Shown one piece after another: positions 31,724 through 42,480 of a stretch of DNA of 64,000 nt; the stretch's first letter is position 1, and each line of letters opens with the position of its first letter. The stretch comes from Flaveria trinervia. Taxonomy: Eukaryota > Streptophyta > Magnoliopsida > Asterales > Asteraceae. Below the pieces are notes generated by a model. That model saw only the letters and a list, made by a program, of their open reading frames with translations, was not told the origin of the DNA and did not search any database. The DNA lies in the NCBI GenBank assembly GCA_025506515.1, contig CM046451.1, positions 71,253,932 through 71,317,931 on the forward strand, written 5' to 3'. The position numbers and the translations under genes are program-made.

Positions 31724-32377
31724 TGTTGATACATATCGCCCTAGTTTATGTGCTTAATGTAAAAGCCTGTCATTGCTTACATATGTGTACTGAAATGATG
31801 TAATGATATATGATTTGTGCTTTGATGATAATGTATCTTTAATTCATATATATGAACTTATTATATAGGTTTGAAGTTGTTGTATGATTATTCATGCTAA
31901 TGGACCATACTTATGGACCATACACATGAAGACATCATGCTAATGAACCAGTCGCACGATAAAACTAGAAGACTAGATCAGTCATATGATTGAGACAAGA
32001 GAATGACTTAGTCGCACGACTGAACCTTCAGTCGTGCGTATGAATCAGTCGCATGGGTCAGTCGCACGACTGAACCATGCTAATGGTATAGTGTCACGAA
32101 TGAAGACTGCAAACCTATAAATACCACTTAATTCATGGAAAACATGAATTTTGACACTTATATCGAATACACTATTAACCTAGCCGTCCAAAGCGTCCAT
32201 AGCACATATTCCAACTTCATAGTTCGCATATTGTACTCAATCTTAACGTTTCTTTAATCATTAGATCAATCGGGTGTGTGTTCTCACTAATTTGATCGCC
32301 AATCAAATAGGATTCCACACTATTTGATTCGGTTCATGCATAATCAGTTAGTACTCCGTATGTACTCGGTCCTAACA
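31724..32377 (+). repeat. 5' LTR of C2
   Basis: It is 654 bases long, starting TGTTGATACATATCGCCC and ending GGTCCTAACA. CAGTCGCACGACTGAA palindromes at 31945-32090 lie just upstream of CCTATAAATACC (32114-32125). Confidence 0.92.
32114..32125 (+). promoter_or_regulatory. TATA box of the C2 LTR
   Basis: CCTATAAATACC follows the palindrome array by about 25 bases, the same order as in the A, F/G and E LTRs. Confidence 0.8.
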
Positions 32378-32379
32378 AG

Positions 32380-32391
32380 TGGTATCAGAGC
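32380..32391 (+). other. Primer binding site of C2
   Basis: TGGTATCAGAGC, complementary to initiator tRNA-Met, two bases after the LTR. Confidence 0.95.
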
Positions 32392-32920
32392 TTTGGCTCT
32401 TGATTTTGCATTTAATTCGATTAGGTTATGGGTCAAAGCTCACATTTTCATTGAAAAAAGGTCATCTTTTTGAGTCCACAGGTGTTTTTCGTCATTTCCA
32501 AGTATAGAAGTTCAAGTTTTTCGTCATATGATAGATTATGGTTTCTGGAAAAATCGTGTTTTGTGTCAAAGTGTCAAAATTCAAAATTTTTCGAACACAG
32601 CAGCCTTCAGTCGCATGAATAGCTCATTGGTATGATTGAGTCATCCGCATTGTCCATCTGCATGAGTGACTCATCCGCATTGTCCATCCGCATGATTGAG
32701 TCATCCACATTGTCCATCCGCACGATTGACTCATCCGCATTGTCCATTCGCACGACTGAATAAATCTAGTCTTTTGAGACCATTCGCCTTGTTAAATAGC
32801 ACAACTGAATCCAATTGCATGATTGAATTCATTCACACTCTTATTCGCACGAGTGAACCATACTTATAGTCCATTCGCACGAGTGAACCAGTTTTGTTAT
32901 AAAGTTCAAAGTTTATAGAA
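32392..32920 (+). repeat. C2 leader with a 30-base minisatellite
   Basis: Non-coding. Around 32640-32760 a unit of about 30 bases (TCATCCGCATTGTCCATCCGCA followed by TGATTGAG or variants) is repeated four times. C1 lacks this expansion. CATTCGCACGAGTGAA words follow. TCATCCGCATT also occurs in the A LTR array. Confidence 0.75.
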
Positions 32921-34276
32921 ATGGAAGATCAATTCGTTGCCTTTACTGCCGGAAGGGACTCTCGCATCCAGAACCTTCTGCTTTTGGAAAAAGAAATTGG
33001 GTATCATAATAACCACCAAAGCTTATAAAGTTAGATGATTATCCAAAATGGAAACAAAGGTTCGAGATCTATCTAAATGAAGTAGATCCCAATCTTTGGG
33101 CATCCATTGAGACAGGTTACACTATGCCAATCAATGCTGATGGAGTTAAGCTGACTCTAGGAGGAATGAATGACAGCCAGAAGGTTAAGTACAATGCAAA
33201 AAAGAAAGTGTATGCCCTATTGACTCAGTCGATACCGACAGATATCTTTCATCAGTTCTCTGAGAACAAGCAGGCAAATAAAATTATGGGAAGCATTAGA
33301 GAAGAGATATGATAGGAATGCAACGTTAAAGGCTCTGAAAGGCTAAGGCTCTCAAGGAGGAGTTTGATAACTTCTCTTCGATAGGGAATAAGAGATTGGA
33401 TGACATTATTGACAAGTTCTACCATCTGATGAGTGAGTTGCACACTCATGGTGTAACAACGTCTATGGAAGATAAAGTGTCAAGTTTTGCAGACGGTTTG
33501 CCGGATAAATGGGATTCGTTTGTGTCTAATCTGAGACAGAATGATATTATTACAAAGTCGATATAAATGATTTTATAATGAAGTTAAGAGAGGAAGAACT
33601 GAGAATGAAGTACAAGTAACAGAAAGGATCCTACAATCAGAATCCTTCACTTTATAACTCATTTCCCACTCCTACTAGTTTAGGAGCACCACTGCTAACA
33701 ACATTCGTGTCTAGTTCCGCAGTTCCTTCTCAAACCACTGCTTTTGGATCTAAAATGTCAGGGCCATCTTGCACCCAATACATAGTGCCTGAAGCAAATA
33801 CTACAAAGTTAAAGACCGAGAATATCGGTAATATCACAGTGGAGGTTGCAAAGGAGCATATGGATCTTCAAGCAGTAGTGGTTCAATCATATGATGGTCT
33901 AGTTGCTGGGAAGATCGAAAATTGTTATCATGTAGATGAAGACTACTAGCAAGTTGATGAGAATGAGCTGGAAAGGATGGATATCATGTGTGCTCTTGCA
34001 AGTGCAGTTAGACGAGCCAAAAAGTTCGTTAAGAAGACGGGGCAGAATTTAGTAGCCACTAAAAACATAACCATTGGGTTTGGCAAAACCAAAGTCACTT
34101 GCTTTAATTGTGGTGGAAATGGGCATTTTAAACATGAATGTGTAAAGCCCAAGAAAACAGGAAATAGAAATTCATTTTCCACCTTCAACCGTCAAGACAA
34201 ACCCATGAGTGAAGCTACCTCTTCAAGCAAAGAGATAAAAGCCTTGACTGCTCAAGGTGATGAAGGGCAAGACTAG
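32921..34276 (+). pseudogene. C2 gag with zinc knuckle
   Basis: It starts at ATG 32921 (MEDQFVAFTAGRDSRIQNLL). Capsid segments follow in several frames: YPKWKQRFEIYLNEVDPNLW, then 33124-33312 with KVYALLTQSIPTDIFHQFSE, then LHTHGVTTSMEDKVSSFADG. Block 33977-34276 holds the intact zinc knuckle CFNCGGNGHFKHEC (34100-34141). Several frameshifts and a stop at 33949 break it. Gag forms the particle and binds RNA. Confidence 0.82.
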
Positions 34277-35738
34277 ACCTTCCGCGTTATGTCTTTGGGT
34301 GAATCAAAATTTGCTTGTGTTGTGGGACTGGATGACGGTTCTGCGAGTGAGGTGAGATCACAGTTGAGCAAGTAATGTCAGATACTGAAGAAGCTGTGAA
34401 CGTCGTACATCACTTGGTTAAGGAAGAGCTCAGAGCAACAAGTTTAGAATCTCTAGCATCCAAAGAGTCTAATTCTGCATTGATGGTTGATCTGACCGAT
34501 TCCTCACAGGTAAGTACTAAAGACCAACTGTTTGAAAAACATGCTTGAGATGAATGTCATAAAGTTAGAGAAACCATTGATTTGAAATTTGCTAGGTTAT
34601 TAGACCACACTGATAACTTAGTAAATGATTTACAACTATGCACTGAAGCTAATTGTATTTTAAAATAAAATGAGTGCAGTTACAAAGAAAAACAGAACTT
34701 TTGGTAAACAACTAAAGGAAACTAAGGTTGTTTCTTTCAATCAAGCAAATGATATAAAGTTTTATTTAAATTATTTGGAAGAAACAATGAATGAAAAAGC
34801 AGTTTTAGAAGTCGAAGTTAATTCTTTTGAACAAAAACTGTATAGTTGGACCAGTTCTTCTCACATAGTTTAACACTTAGTGAAAGATCGAAATAATGGG
34901 GAAGGGTTGGGTTACAAAGTAGTTCCACCACAACATGAGATCCTTTTAAATACAAAATGTAGACTTGTAAATAACAACCTAGTTAAGGATCATGTGGTGT
35001 CCACTCCTTTGGTTAGTGATTTTGTTTCCACGGGTAAACCGGTAAACTCTATCACTAAACAAAAGGAGTCTATTATGGAATCAAAAGGAAGATGCCTATT
35101 GCTAATTTGGATGATAAATTTGAAAAGCTTAGTGTAAGGTCAGTTCACACATGTCTTCTTCTGAACCCAAAATGACTAAACCAGTTAACCAAACTCGTGT
35201 TACACGTCAAAGTCCAAATAAACTAAAGGCTAAAGATGTTAAACATGTTCAAATAGTTAATTTTGTTAAAGAAGCAGAAACATCTAAACAACAAGTCACT
35301 AACTCCAACCAGACTCATGTCACACCTGTATCACACTCAACTCCACATAAATAGTTTCCTCAACATGTGGAAGGGAGATCATGCTACAGTTGTAGAAAAA
35401 GAGGACATATTTCTTCTAATTGTCCTTATAATCAGATTCCCAGAAAGAAAATTGAACTTTATAATACAAAACAAAGTTCTTCTAAAAGGAGTTCTATTAC
35501 TCCTTCTAAGAGAATTAATGAACCTAAAGTTCAATTCTAAGCCAGTCGTCTGTTTATCACAAACAGGCCTTACACAAAACTGGCTTGTGGAAAGGAAAGT
35601 CAAATAAGTTGTTTGATAATAAAAACAATAAGAAGAACGATATGCCCTCATCCTCAAGTGGACAGTGGGTTGAGTTTATGATGTGTGATTCCTCTAGGGT
35701 CACCCAAGCCAGTTAAGGCTTAGGTCCCAAACCAAAAC
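34277..35738 (+). pseudogene. C2 gag-pol linker with a second zinc knuckle
   Basis: The stretch is lysine-, asparagine- and serine-rich in several broken frames. A single CX2CX4HX4C unit, CYSCRKRGHISSNC, lies at 35382-35423, the position taken by three tandem units in A and B and by one in F. The linker ends GLG-type in the open frame, but the homologous frame reads A, TAG, VPNQN, TGA just before the acceptor-like tract, with TAG where A and B have tryptophan. Confidence 0.65.
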
Positions 35739-35762
35739 TGATCATTTCCTTTGAATGTGCAG
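35739..35762 (+). other. Splice-acceptor-like tract before the C2 protease
   Basis: TGATCATTTCCTTTGAATGTGCAG directly precedes the protease frame. An ATG inside it (ATGTGCAG) is in frame with protease, as is the ATG in the F tract. Confidence 0.45.
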
Positions 35763-36651
35763 GGTGTCCAGTGCTATCACAAATACCTGGATTGTTGATA
35801 GTGGGGCATCTAGGCACATGACCAGGAACTTGTCTCTCCTTTTCAATGTCAAAAAAATTTAAAGGGGGACATGTATTGTTTGTTGGGAATAAAGGAGGAT
35901 ATATCACTGCTCAGGGCGAAGTGGGAAACTAGAAAGTCATGTTTGATAAGGTCAACTACGTTCAACAATTATAGAAAAACCTGCTTTCGGTCTCCAAGAT
36001 CTGTGACAAAGGCTTCAAAGTTGTGTTTGACAACAAGAAGTACTACATGATGAAAAGGATTACGTTATCCCGGAGGAAAAAGACTTAATGTCAGCTTCAA
36101 GATATAATTATTTATATGTATTGGATCTATCAAAAGCCTCCTAAACTAATCATAAAGTTCAACACTTCTTGTCAAAGGCAACAGAGAGGGACTCAATCTC
36201 CTGGCATAGGAGAATAGGACATATTAATCCGAGGAAGATGAATCAATTGATACAGAGTGATCTAGTGAATGGAGTAAATGTCAAGAACTTCCAGCTTCTG
36301 GATTTTTACGTAGCATGTAAGAAAGGCAAACATACCAAGAAGTCTCACAAGGCAAAGAAGTTAATTCCATTGACCTGCCTCTCGAGCTTCTACACATGGA
36401 TGGTTTGGTCCCGTTACAACTAAAAGTATTGCTGGTGATTTGTACTGCTATGTAATAACCGATGATTACTCAAGATTCTCTTGGGTGATCTTTCATAAAG
36501 CCAAATCAGAAACTTTTGAATCATTTAAACATCTTGTAACTACATTGGAATCACTCTACAAGCTGAAAGTTAGACAGATTCGATCAAACACAACACAGAG
36601 TTGAAAAACTAGTGGATGGAGGCGTTTTGTAAAGAAAAAGGGATTGTACAT
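35763..36651 (+). pseudogene. C2 protease, pre-integrase and integrase start
   Basis: After the tract the frame reads WIVDSGASRHMTRN with the protease DSG intact. Block 36169-36423 contains SISWHRRIGHINPRKMNQLI and ACKKGKHTKKSHKAK, the zinc-binding region before integrase. Integrase wording (LDDYSRFSW-like; the sequence encodes DDYSRFSWVIFHKAKSE) continues to about 36590, where the second catalytic region is already damaged, and to KEKGIVH at 36651. Confidence 0.8.
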
Positions 36652-36825
36652 TGATGTGCTCCAAATTATACATTAAAATACTATCAAAAGCACATCATTT
36701 ATTCCTTAATACCTTCCTTAAAACGATGAAAATATACTTAAAAATGTAAAATTGTGTTATCAGGTGTTTAAAAGGGCAAGATGGACAAAAGAAGCATATT
36801 TAGCAAGAAATTGAAGTAATCCGAG

Positions 36826-37120
36826 CTTGGAGGGTCGTGCCTCTTTAAGCACGCCCCCATGCTTTGCCAAAAACACACCCCCGTGCTAAATTAACACACC
36901 CCCGTATTTGGACACCTGACAAGGACAAAAGTATTGTCCCCTAAAAGTAGACACGGGGCCGTGCCCCATAAGGCACGGGGTTGTGCCCACCTCCAACACG
37001 GGGCCGTGCCCCATTTAGCATGGGGCCGTGCCCGACACAAACTGCATGTACGAGCCGACCAACTTTCTTAGGCATTGTATTAGCATGGGCCCGTGCCTTT
37101 TAGGCACGGGGCCGTGCTTA
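36826..37120 (+). promoter_or_regulatory. GGGCCGTGCC palindrome array in the E LTR
   Basis: About ten words such as GGGGCCGTGCCC, GCACGCCCCC and GGCACGGGG occur in 295 bases. Several are self-complementary. They end about 15 bases before the TATA box. Confidence 0.75.
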
Positions 37121-37134
37121 AACACTCCGGAAAG

Positions 37135-37145
37135 CCTATAAATAG
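37135..37145 (+). promoter_or_regulatory. TATA box of the E LTR
   Basis: CCTATAAATAG immediately downstream of the palindrome array. Confidence 0.82.
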
Positions 37146-38346
37146 AAGCCTACGTTCAACATTTTTGGCAAGCTTTGGTGTGAGAGTTACTCTACAGAAC
37201 TCTCTCGGGAATCAAGACTTCAAGGTCATTTGGAGGGTCGGGAGGTGCATACAACACTTGGAAGAAGCTCGGGATCGTCTAAATTCCATCCATTGTGGAT
37301 TATCGGTTTGATTGTTCCATTTCACCGATGATACATATCTATCTTCATTGTTATATGTTGTTATGTTTAAGCTCATTATAAGCTAAATTCTTTTTTATCA
37401 TCCTAATCGAATGAAACTTATGTAATTTTTGATGAACTAATGGTGTGATAAATATTACGTTAATGTTATGATGGTCTTAGGAAACCTATTGATAGTAGCA
37501 TCTACATTTAAACGGGAAGTTATAAATTTATGGTTTGTGGTTGTGATCATCATACGAAGTTGAAAAACCGTATGATTAACTTTCATTCGCGAAACCGGTC
37601 TTCATAATAAATCCATGGCTAATGAACTAGAAATGGTAATTAGAAATCATATCACTTTAACTTTCTAATCATTTGTGGGTTCCCTTTTATTAGTTTGGAA
37701 ACTTCAGTAATTGTTACGATTTTGTAAAATTAATGGTATGTTAGGAAGGAACCTGATCAACTCTCTTTTTAACATAAAGTTATGTGATCAGAAATTGAAT
37801 GTCAAATAGGTCACAAAAGATTTACCTACAATACTAGGGCTTTGATCTGAGCAGTAAAACTCAGCCTGACAGGATCAAGTCACTATGGCCGCAGGATAGA
37901 CGAGAAATTGAACCAGCTCATCTTTATAAACATTAACATAATTACATTAATCCATATCTTTAAATCACACCACCAATTCATCACGGTTACATAAGTGGAA
38001 TCTATTCGGATGATAACTTTTATTCCTGGTTTTAAATCCAAACGCTTCAAATCTTAGTTTACTTCCTTTCTATTATTGTTTATTTTTAAATCCTAAAAAT
38101 CTTCCCAATGCAAATTATCATTTTCTATAACAAAAACCAAATCTGAATGTCAAACATCAAGTTTGTTGAGTAGGCTAGGTGTGTCCACAGATTGATACTC
38201 GGTTCTTAGCAACATTATATTACCACACAACAGGTACACTGCCTTTTGTGTGTATGGTTTAGTATTAGTAATAACCAATTAAAACTGAATCTGTGCAATA
38301 AAGCTTTATCAAAATATATATACTATCCGCACACCCATCAAGTTTT

Positions 38347-38364
38347 TGGCGCTGTTGCCGGGGA
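38347..38364 (+). other. Primer binding site of E (tRNA-Asp type)
   Basis: TGGCGCTGTTGCCGGGGA matches the tRNA-Asp-type site typical of Athila elements with one C to T change. Confidence 0.88.
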
Positions 38365-38599
38365 CACACGGCAGTTTGAAAGACAAACTAAATTTTTGAG
38401 TATCTTGTATATAACTTGTTAATATATTTTTGTTTAAACTTCATTTTTATTTTTTGGTAGTTTGCCTTAGTTAGTTTAGTTACTTTTGCCTGGTTCATTT
38501 CAAGCCTTAGTTAGTTTATGCTTCTTTAAGCTAGTGTATGTCCGTCAAAGATTGCACAAATGATCATAACAAGCAGCACCAGTCTTTGAAGAAGACATT

Positions 38600-40148
38600 T
38601 TGGAAGATACACCATCCAAAGAAGACATGGCTAACCAAGACGAGGAAATGAAGATGACACACTATGCCACACCGTCAATAGATTGTTATGACTCTAGTGT
38701 TGTCCAACCAGCAATAGCGGCCAACAATTTTGAGATTAAGTCTAGTATTATCCAACTCGTAGAAAATTCTGTTCAGTTCCATGGGTTACAAGAGAAAGAT
38801 CCTAATGCTCACATATCACGATTCCTTCGTATCTGTGCTACCTTCAAAATCAATAATTGTTCAGACGACGCCATTCGACTAAGACTTTTTTTCATTTTCA
38901 CTTCGAGGCCGAGCCATCGATTGGCTTCATTCACTTCCGCCTAGTTCCATCACCACATGGGCGGAAATGGCTGAACCATTCCTTTTGAAATATTTTCCAC
39001 CCGATCGCACTGCCAAACTAAGAAGCAGCATCACAAGTTTTAGCCAAGAAGACGATGAATCATTACACACAGCATGGGAAAGATATAAAATTCTCCTTCG
39101 GAGATGCCCACATCACGGACTTGATCTATTGCTGCAGTGTCAAACCTTTTACCATGCAATCAGCGGAGCCCATAAGCAAGTGGTTGATCAAAGTGCGGGA
39201 GGAGATTTCGGAAGTGTCACACCAGCAGAATCATACCAAGCCTTAGCAAGAGCAGCTAAGAAGGGCTTTTCTTACAATCCCTTAAGAACCAAACCTAGTT
39301 GTAAAGGTATTCATCAAGTAGACTCTGAAACCCTAATTGCAACCCAATTAGAAGCTCTAACCAAAAAATTCAAACAATTGCAAAGCAAGCTAAGGAAAAC
39401 TCCAACACGATGCAACACATATGGAAATTCACACAAGACCAACGAATGCCCACAAGGCATTATGATGGTTGAAGATGTTGACTACATACCAGGCCGAAAC
39501 AACTCATACAACAACAACTCAAATTGGAGAAGCAACTCGAATTACAGAGATGCTGGCACTAACCAACAATCATTTGGATTCAATCGAAGGCCACCTTACC
39601 AACAACAGAAACCACCATACCAAGGTCCAAGAAGTAGCAACCAAGACCATGGAGCATCATCAATAGAAGACTTATTGCAACAGTTGTTGTTAACCACACA
39701 AGCCACATATGAGTACATCCAGAAATCTGATCGAAGAAATGAGGAGAGCTTCCAAAGAAACAAAGCTGACATCAAAAGCAACAAATCATCATTGTAAACC
39801 ATAGAGCACCAAGTAGGTCAAATAGCACAACAGCTATCAGAAAGAGCTCAAGTAGCTTTGCCTAGTAACACTGTAACAAACCCTAATGCTCAAGTCAAAG
39901 CCATCACCACCAGAAGTGGCAAAACCACTCAAGGTGATCCACCTGCATTACAACCCATCCTTGAAGAGGTAAAAACTGAAACTCCAAATAATACGAGTGA
40001 TAAGCAAAAGCAACCTGTTGTTATTGAAGAACCAGCCAAGAAATACGTTCCACCACCACCTTATGTTCCACCACCTCCATATCCAGGTTGTTTGAGACAA
40101 CAAAGAATGGAGGCACAATATGGCAAATTCCTTGGGTTGTTCAAGTAA
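38600..40148 (+). pseudogene. E gag
   Basis: Block 38600-38944 gives the N-terminus with VQFHGLQEKDPNAHISRFLR. After a frameshift near 38890, 38967-39797 carries FLLKYFPPDRTAKLRSSI, DESLHTAWERYKILLRRCPH and AAKKGFSYNP, the classical retrotransposon gag domain. A zinc-knuckle-like CNTYGNSHKTNEC has lost its second cysteine. After a stop, the same frame gives AITTRSGKTTQGDPP, an Athila landmark, and a proline-rich PPPPYVPPPPYPG region. From 38967 on the frame is shared with protease and reverse transcriptase. Confidence 0.88.
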
Positions 40149-40706
40149 CTCCACATCAATCTACCCTTGCTGGAGGCCTTAGCATAAATGCCAAGCTACA
40201 CTAAGTTTCTAAAAGGTGTCTTGTCAAACAAAAAGAAACTTGAAGAGTTATCACATGTAGTTTTGAATAAGGAATGCACTGCAGTTCATCAATACAAACT
40301 ACCTCAAAAGATGACTGATCCAGGAAGTTTCACCATACCTTGCCTAATAGGAAATCTTTCTGTTTGTAACGCGTTAGCTGATTTAGGTGCAAGCATTAAC
40401 CTTATGCCTTATGCGGTTTTCGAAAAATTAAACTTAGGTGAACCTAGACCTACCCGTATGAGCATCCAGTTAGCTGACTGTTCTGTCAAATATCCGAGGG
40501 GCATCGTTGAAAATCTCTTAGTTAAAATGGACAAATTCGTATTTCCCGTTGATTTTGTGATCCTTGACATGGACGAAGACAAAAATGTTCCTCTTATCCT
40601 AGGTTGACCTTTCTTAGCAACTGCTCGAGCCCTTATTGATGTTTGTATAGACAAACTCACGCTTAGAGTAGACGAGGAGGAAGTAATTTTCGATATAGGC
40701 CAATCC
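40149..40706 (+). pseudogene. E aspartic protease
   Basis: The frame contains MPSYTKFLKGVLSNKKKLEE, TIPCLIGNLSVCNALADLGA and then SINLMPYAVFEKLNLGEPRP. The active-site triad reads DLGA, as is usual in Athila. VPLILG is followed by TGA at 40605, probably from CGA (LGRPF in relatives), and the frame continues as PFLATARALIDV. Stops TAA at 40146 and 40185 fit former CAA codons. Confidence 0.88.
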
Positions 40707-41948
40707 ATGAAACACCCTAAACATCATGATGACTCACTCTATTACGTTGATGCTTGCGATTCGATCATAAGCTGTCATTTGGAGAAAACTCTTCAAAATG
40801 AAGCTTCCAACCCTCAATTAATAGAAGTCCAAATCACCAAACCCATCTGTGAGAACCAAATCATCCCAGAACTTGAAGTTGATGAAACAACACTTCATCA
40901 AGAAGCATTTGAGATCATTGAGAAAGATATAGAACTGAAAGCCAAACCTTGTATAGAAGACCCTCCAGATTTAGATCTCAAAGAACTTCCATCTTATCTC
41001 GAATACGCTTTTCTTGAAAACACAACTCAACTTCTTGTCATAATCCCATCCGCCTTATCAATTGATGAGAAGAACAAATTGCTCAATGTGCTTAAGGCAC
41101 ACAAATGAGCAATTGCATGGAAAATCATGGACATCAAGGGAATCAATCCATCCTTTTGCACTCAAAAAATATTGATGGAGGAGAACTTCAAATCCGTCAT
41201 TCAACCTCAAAGACATTTAAACCTGAGCATGCAAGAGGTGTTGAAGAAAGAAGTAATCAAACTGCTAGATGCTGGTTTGATTTACCCTATTTCTGATTCA
41301 CCTTAGGTTAGTCCCATCCAAGTTGTTCCAAAGAAAGGAGGAATGATTGTTGTAACTAACAAGAAGAATGAGCTTATTCCCACTCATATGGTTACCGGAT
41401 GGAGAGTTTGCATAGACTATCGCAAACTCAATGACGACACAAGGAAAGATCACTTCCTTCTTCCTTTCATCGACCAAATGCTTGAGCGATTATCTAGAAA
41501 AATGTTCTATCGTTTCCTGGATGGTTTCTCAGGTTATTTTCAAATCCCTATTGCTCCCGAAGATCAAGAGAAGACGACATTCACCTGTCCATATGGCATA
41601 TTTTCTTATCGGCGAATGTCCTTTGGATTGTGTAATGCTCCTGCTACATTTTAAAGATGCATGGTAGCAATTTTTCATGACATGATTGAACACTCAATGG
41701 AAGTTTTCATGGATGATTTCTCCATTTTTGGAAACTCATTTGAGCAATGTCTTGAAATTCAGGAAAAGATGCTGGTTAGATGTGAAGATTCTAACCTTGT
41801 TTTAAACTTGGAAAATTGCCACTTCATGGCTACCGAAGGAATAGTGTTAGGACACAAAATCTCTCAAGCAGAGCTTGAAGTCGATCAAGCCAAAGTCAGC
41901 ACTATTTCTAAACTTCCACATCCCATAACCATGAAAGATATGATATAA
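40707..41948 (+). pseudogene. E reverse transcriptase
   Basis: In the same frame as protease: GWRVCIDYRKLNDDTRKDHF, LPFIDQMLERLSRKMFYRFL, GYFQIPIAPEDQEKTTFTCP, FGLCNAPATF and the catalytic FMDDFSIFG. Stops occur at 41106, 41304 and 41652, and relatives have R, W and Q codons there. Block 40707-41108 before it is an acidic linker. Frame changes near 41945. Confidence 0.92.
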
Positions 41949-42480
41949 GAAGTTTCCTAGGTCATGCAGGATTCTACCGTCGTTTCATCAAAGATTTCTG
42001 AAAAATCGCTCGACCAATGACTCAACTTCTCGAGAAAGACGCTCAATTCGTATTTTCTAACGAATGCATTATTGCATTCAAATTGCTTAAAGAGAGGCTG
42101 GTAACCGCTCCAATCATGGTTTCCCCAGTTTGGACGCTACCATTTGAAGTCATGTGTGACGCAAGCGATTTCACCGTAGGAGCTGTATTAGGACAAAGGA
42201 AAGACAAGCAATTTCACCCAATTCATTATGCGAGCAAATCCCTAAACGATGCACAAGAAAACTAAACCACCACCGAAAAAGAACTTCTTGCGGTAGTTTT
42301 TGCATTTGACAAATTCCGCTCGTATCTCATTCTTTCAAAAACAATTGTTTACACCGATCATGCAGCCCTTCGTTATTTGTTCAACAAACAAGATGAAAGC
42401 CAAGATTGATTTGTTGGATCGTTGTGCTTCAAGAATTTGACATTGAAGTTTGTGATAAGAAAAGAGTAGAAAATTTAGCG
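41949..42480 (+). pseudogene. E RNase H
   Basis: Block 42017-42265 holds PFEVMCDASDFTVGAVLGQR, HPIHYASKSLNDAQ, followed by TAA and EKELLAVVFAFDKFRSYL then VYTDHAALRYLF. These are standard Gypsy RNase H landmarks including the DAS catalytic region. Frameshifts flank the block and another lies near 42400. Confidence 0.88.

Larger units (their letters stand above)
31724..36651 (+). mobile_element. Copia element C2, plus strand, 3' part displaced by E
   Basis: It has a complete 5' LTR, an initiator-Met primer site, a leader, gag with zinc knuckle, linker with second knuckle, protease and the start of integrase, and is then interrupted by the Gypsy element E. It inserted into gag of its sibling C1. 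Many stops and frameshifts mark it as old. The 3' LTR is not in the window. Confidence 0.9.
36652..38340 (+). repeat. 5' LTR of E
   Basis: It is about 1690 bases long, starting TGATGTGCTCCAAATT and ending CACACCCATCA. GC-rich palindromes of the GCACGGGGCCGTGC type at 36826-37120 stand out from the AT-rich surroundings and lie upstream of a TATA box at 37135. The remainder (37300-38340) is AT-rich and holds no ORF. Confidence 0.82.

Noticed and set aside
36652..36690. Reading the first bases of the E LTR as further C2 integrase (H, stop, CAPNYT)
   Set aside because: A weak match to SAPxTP, one residue short and with a stop; TGATGTGCTCC fits an LTR start, but the border stays uncertain without the 3' LTR.
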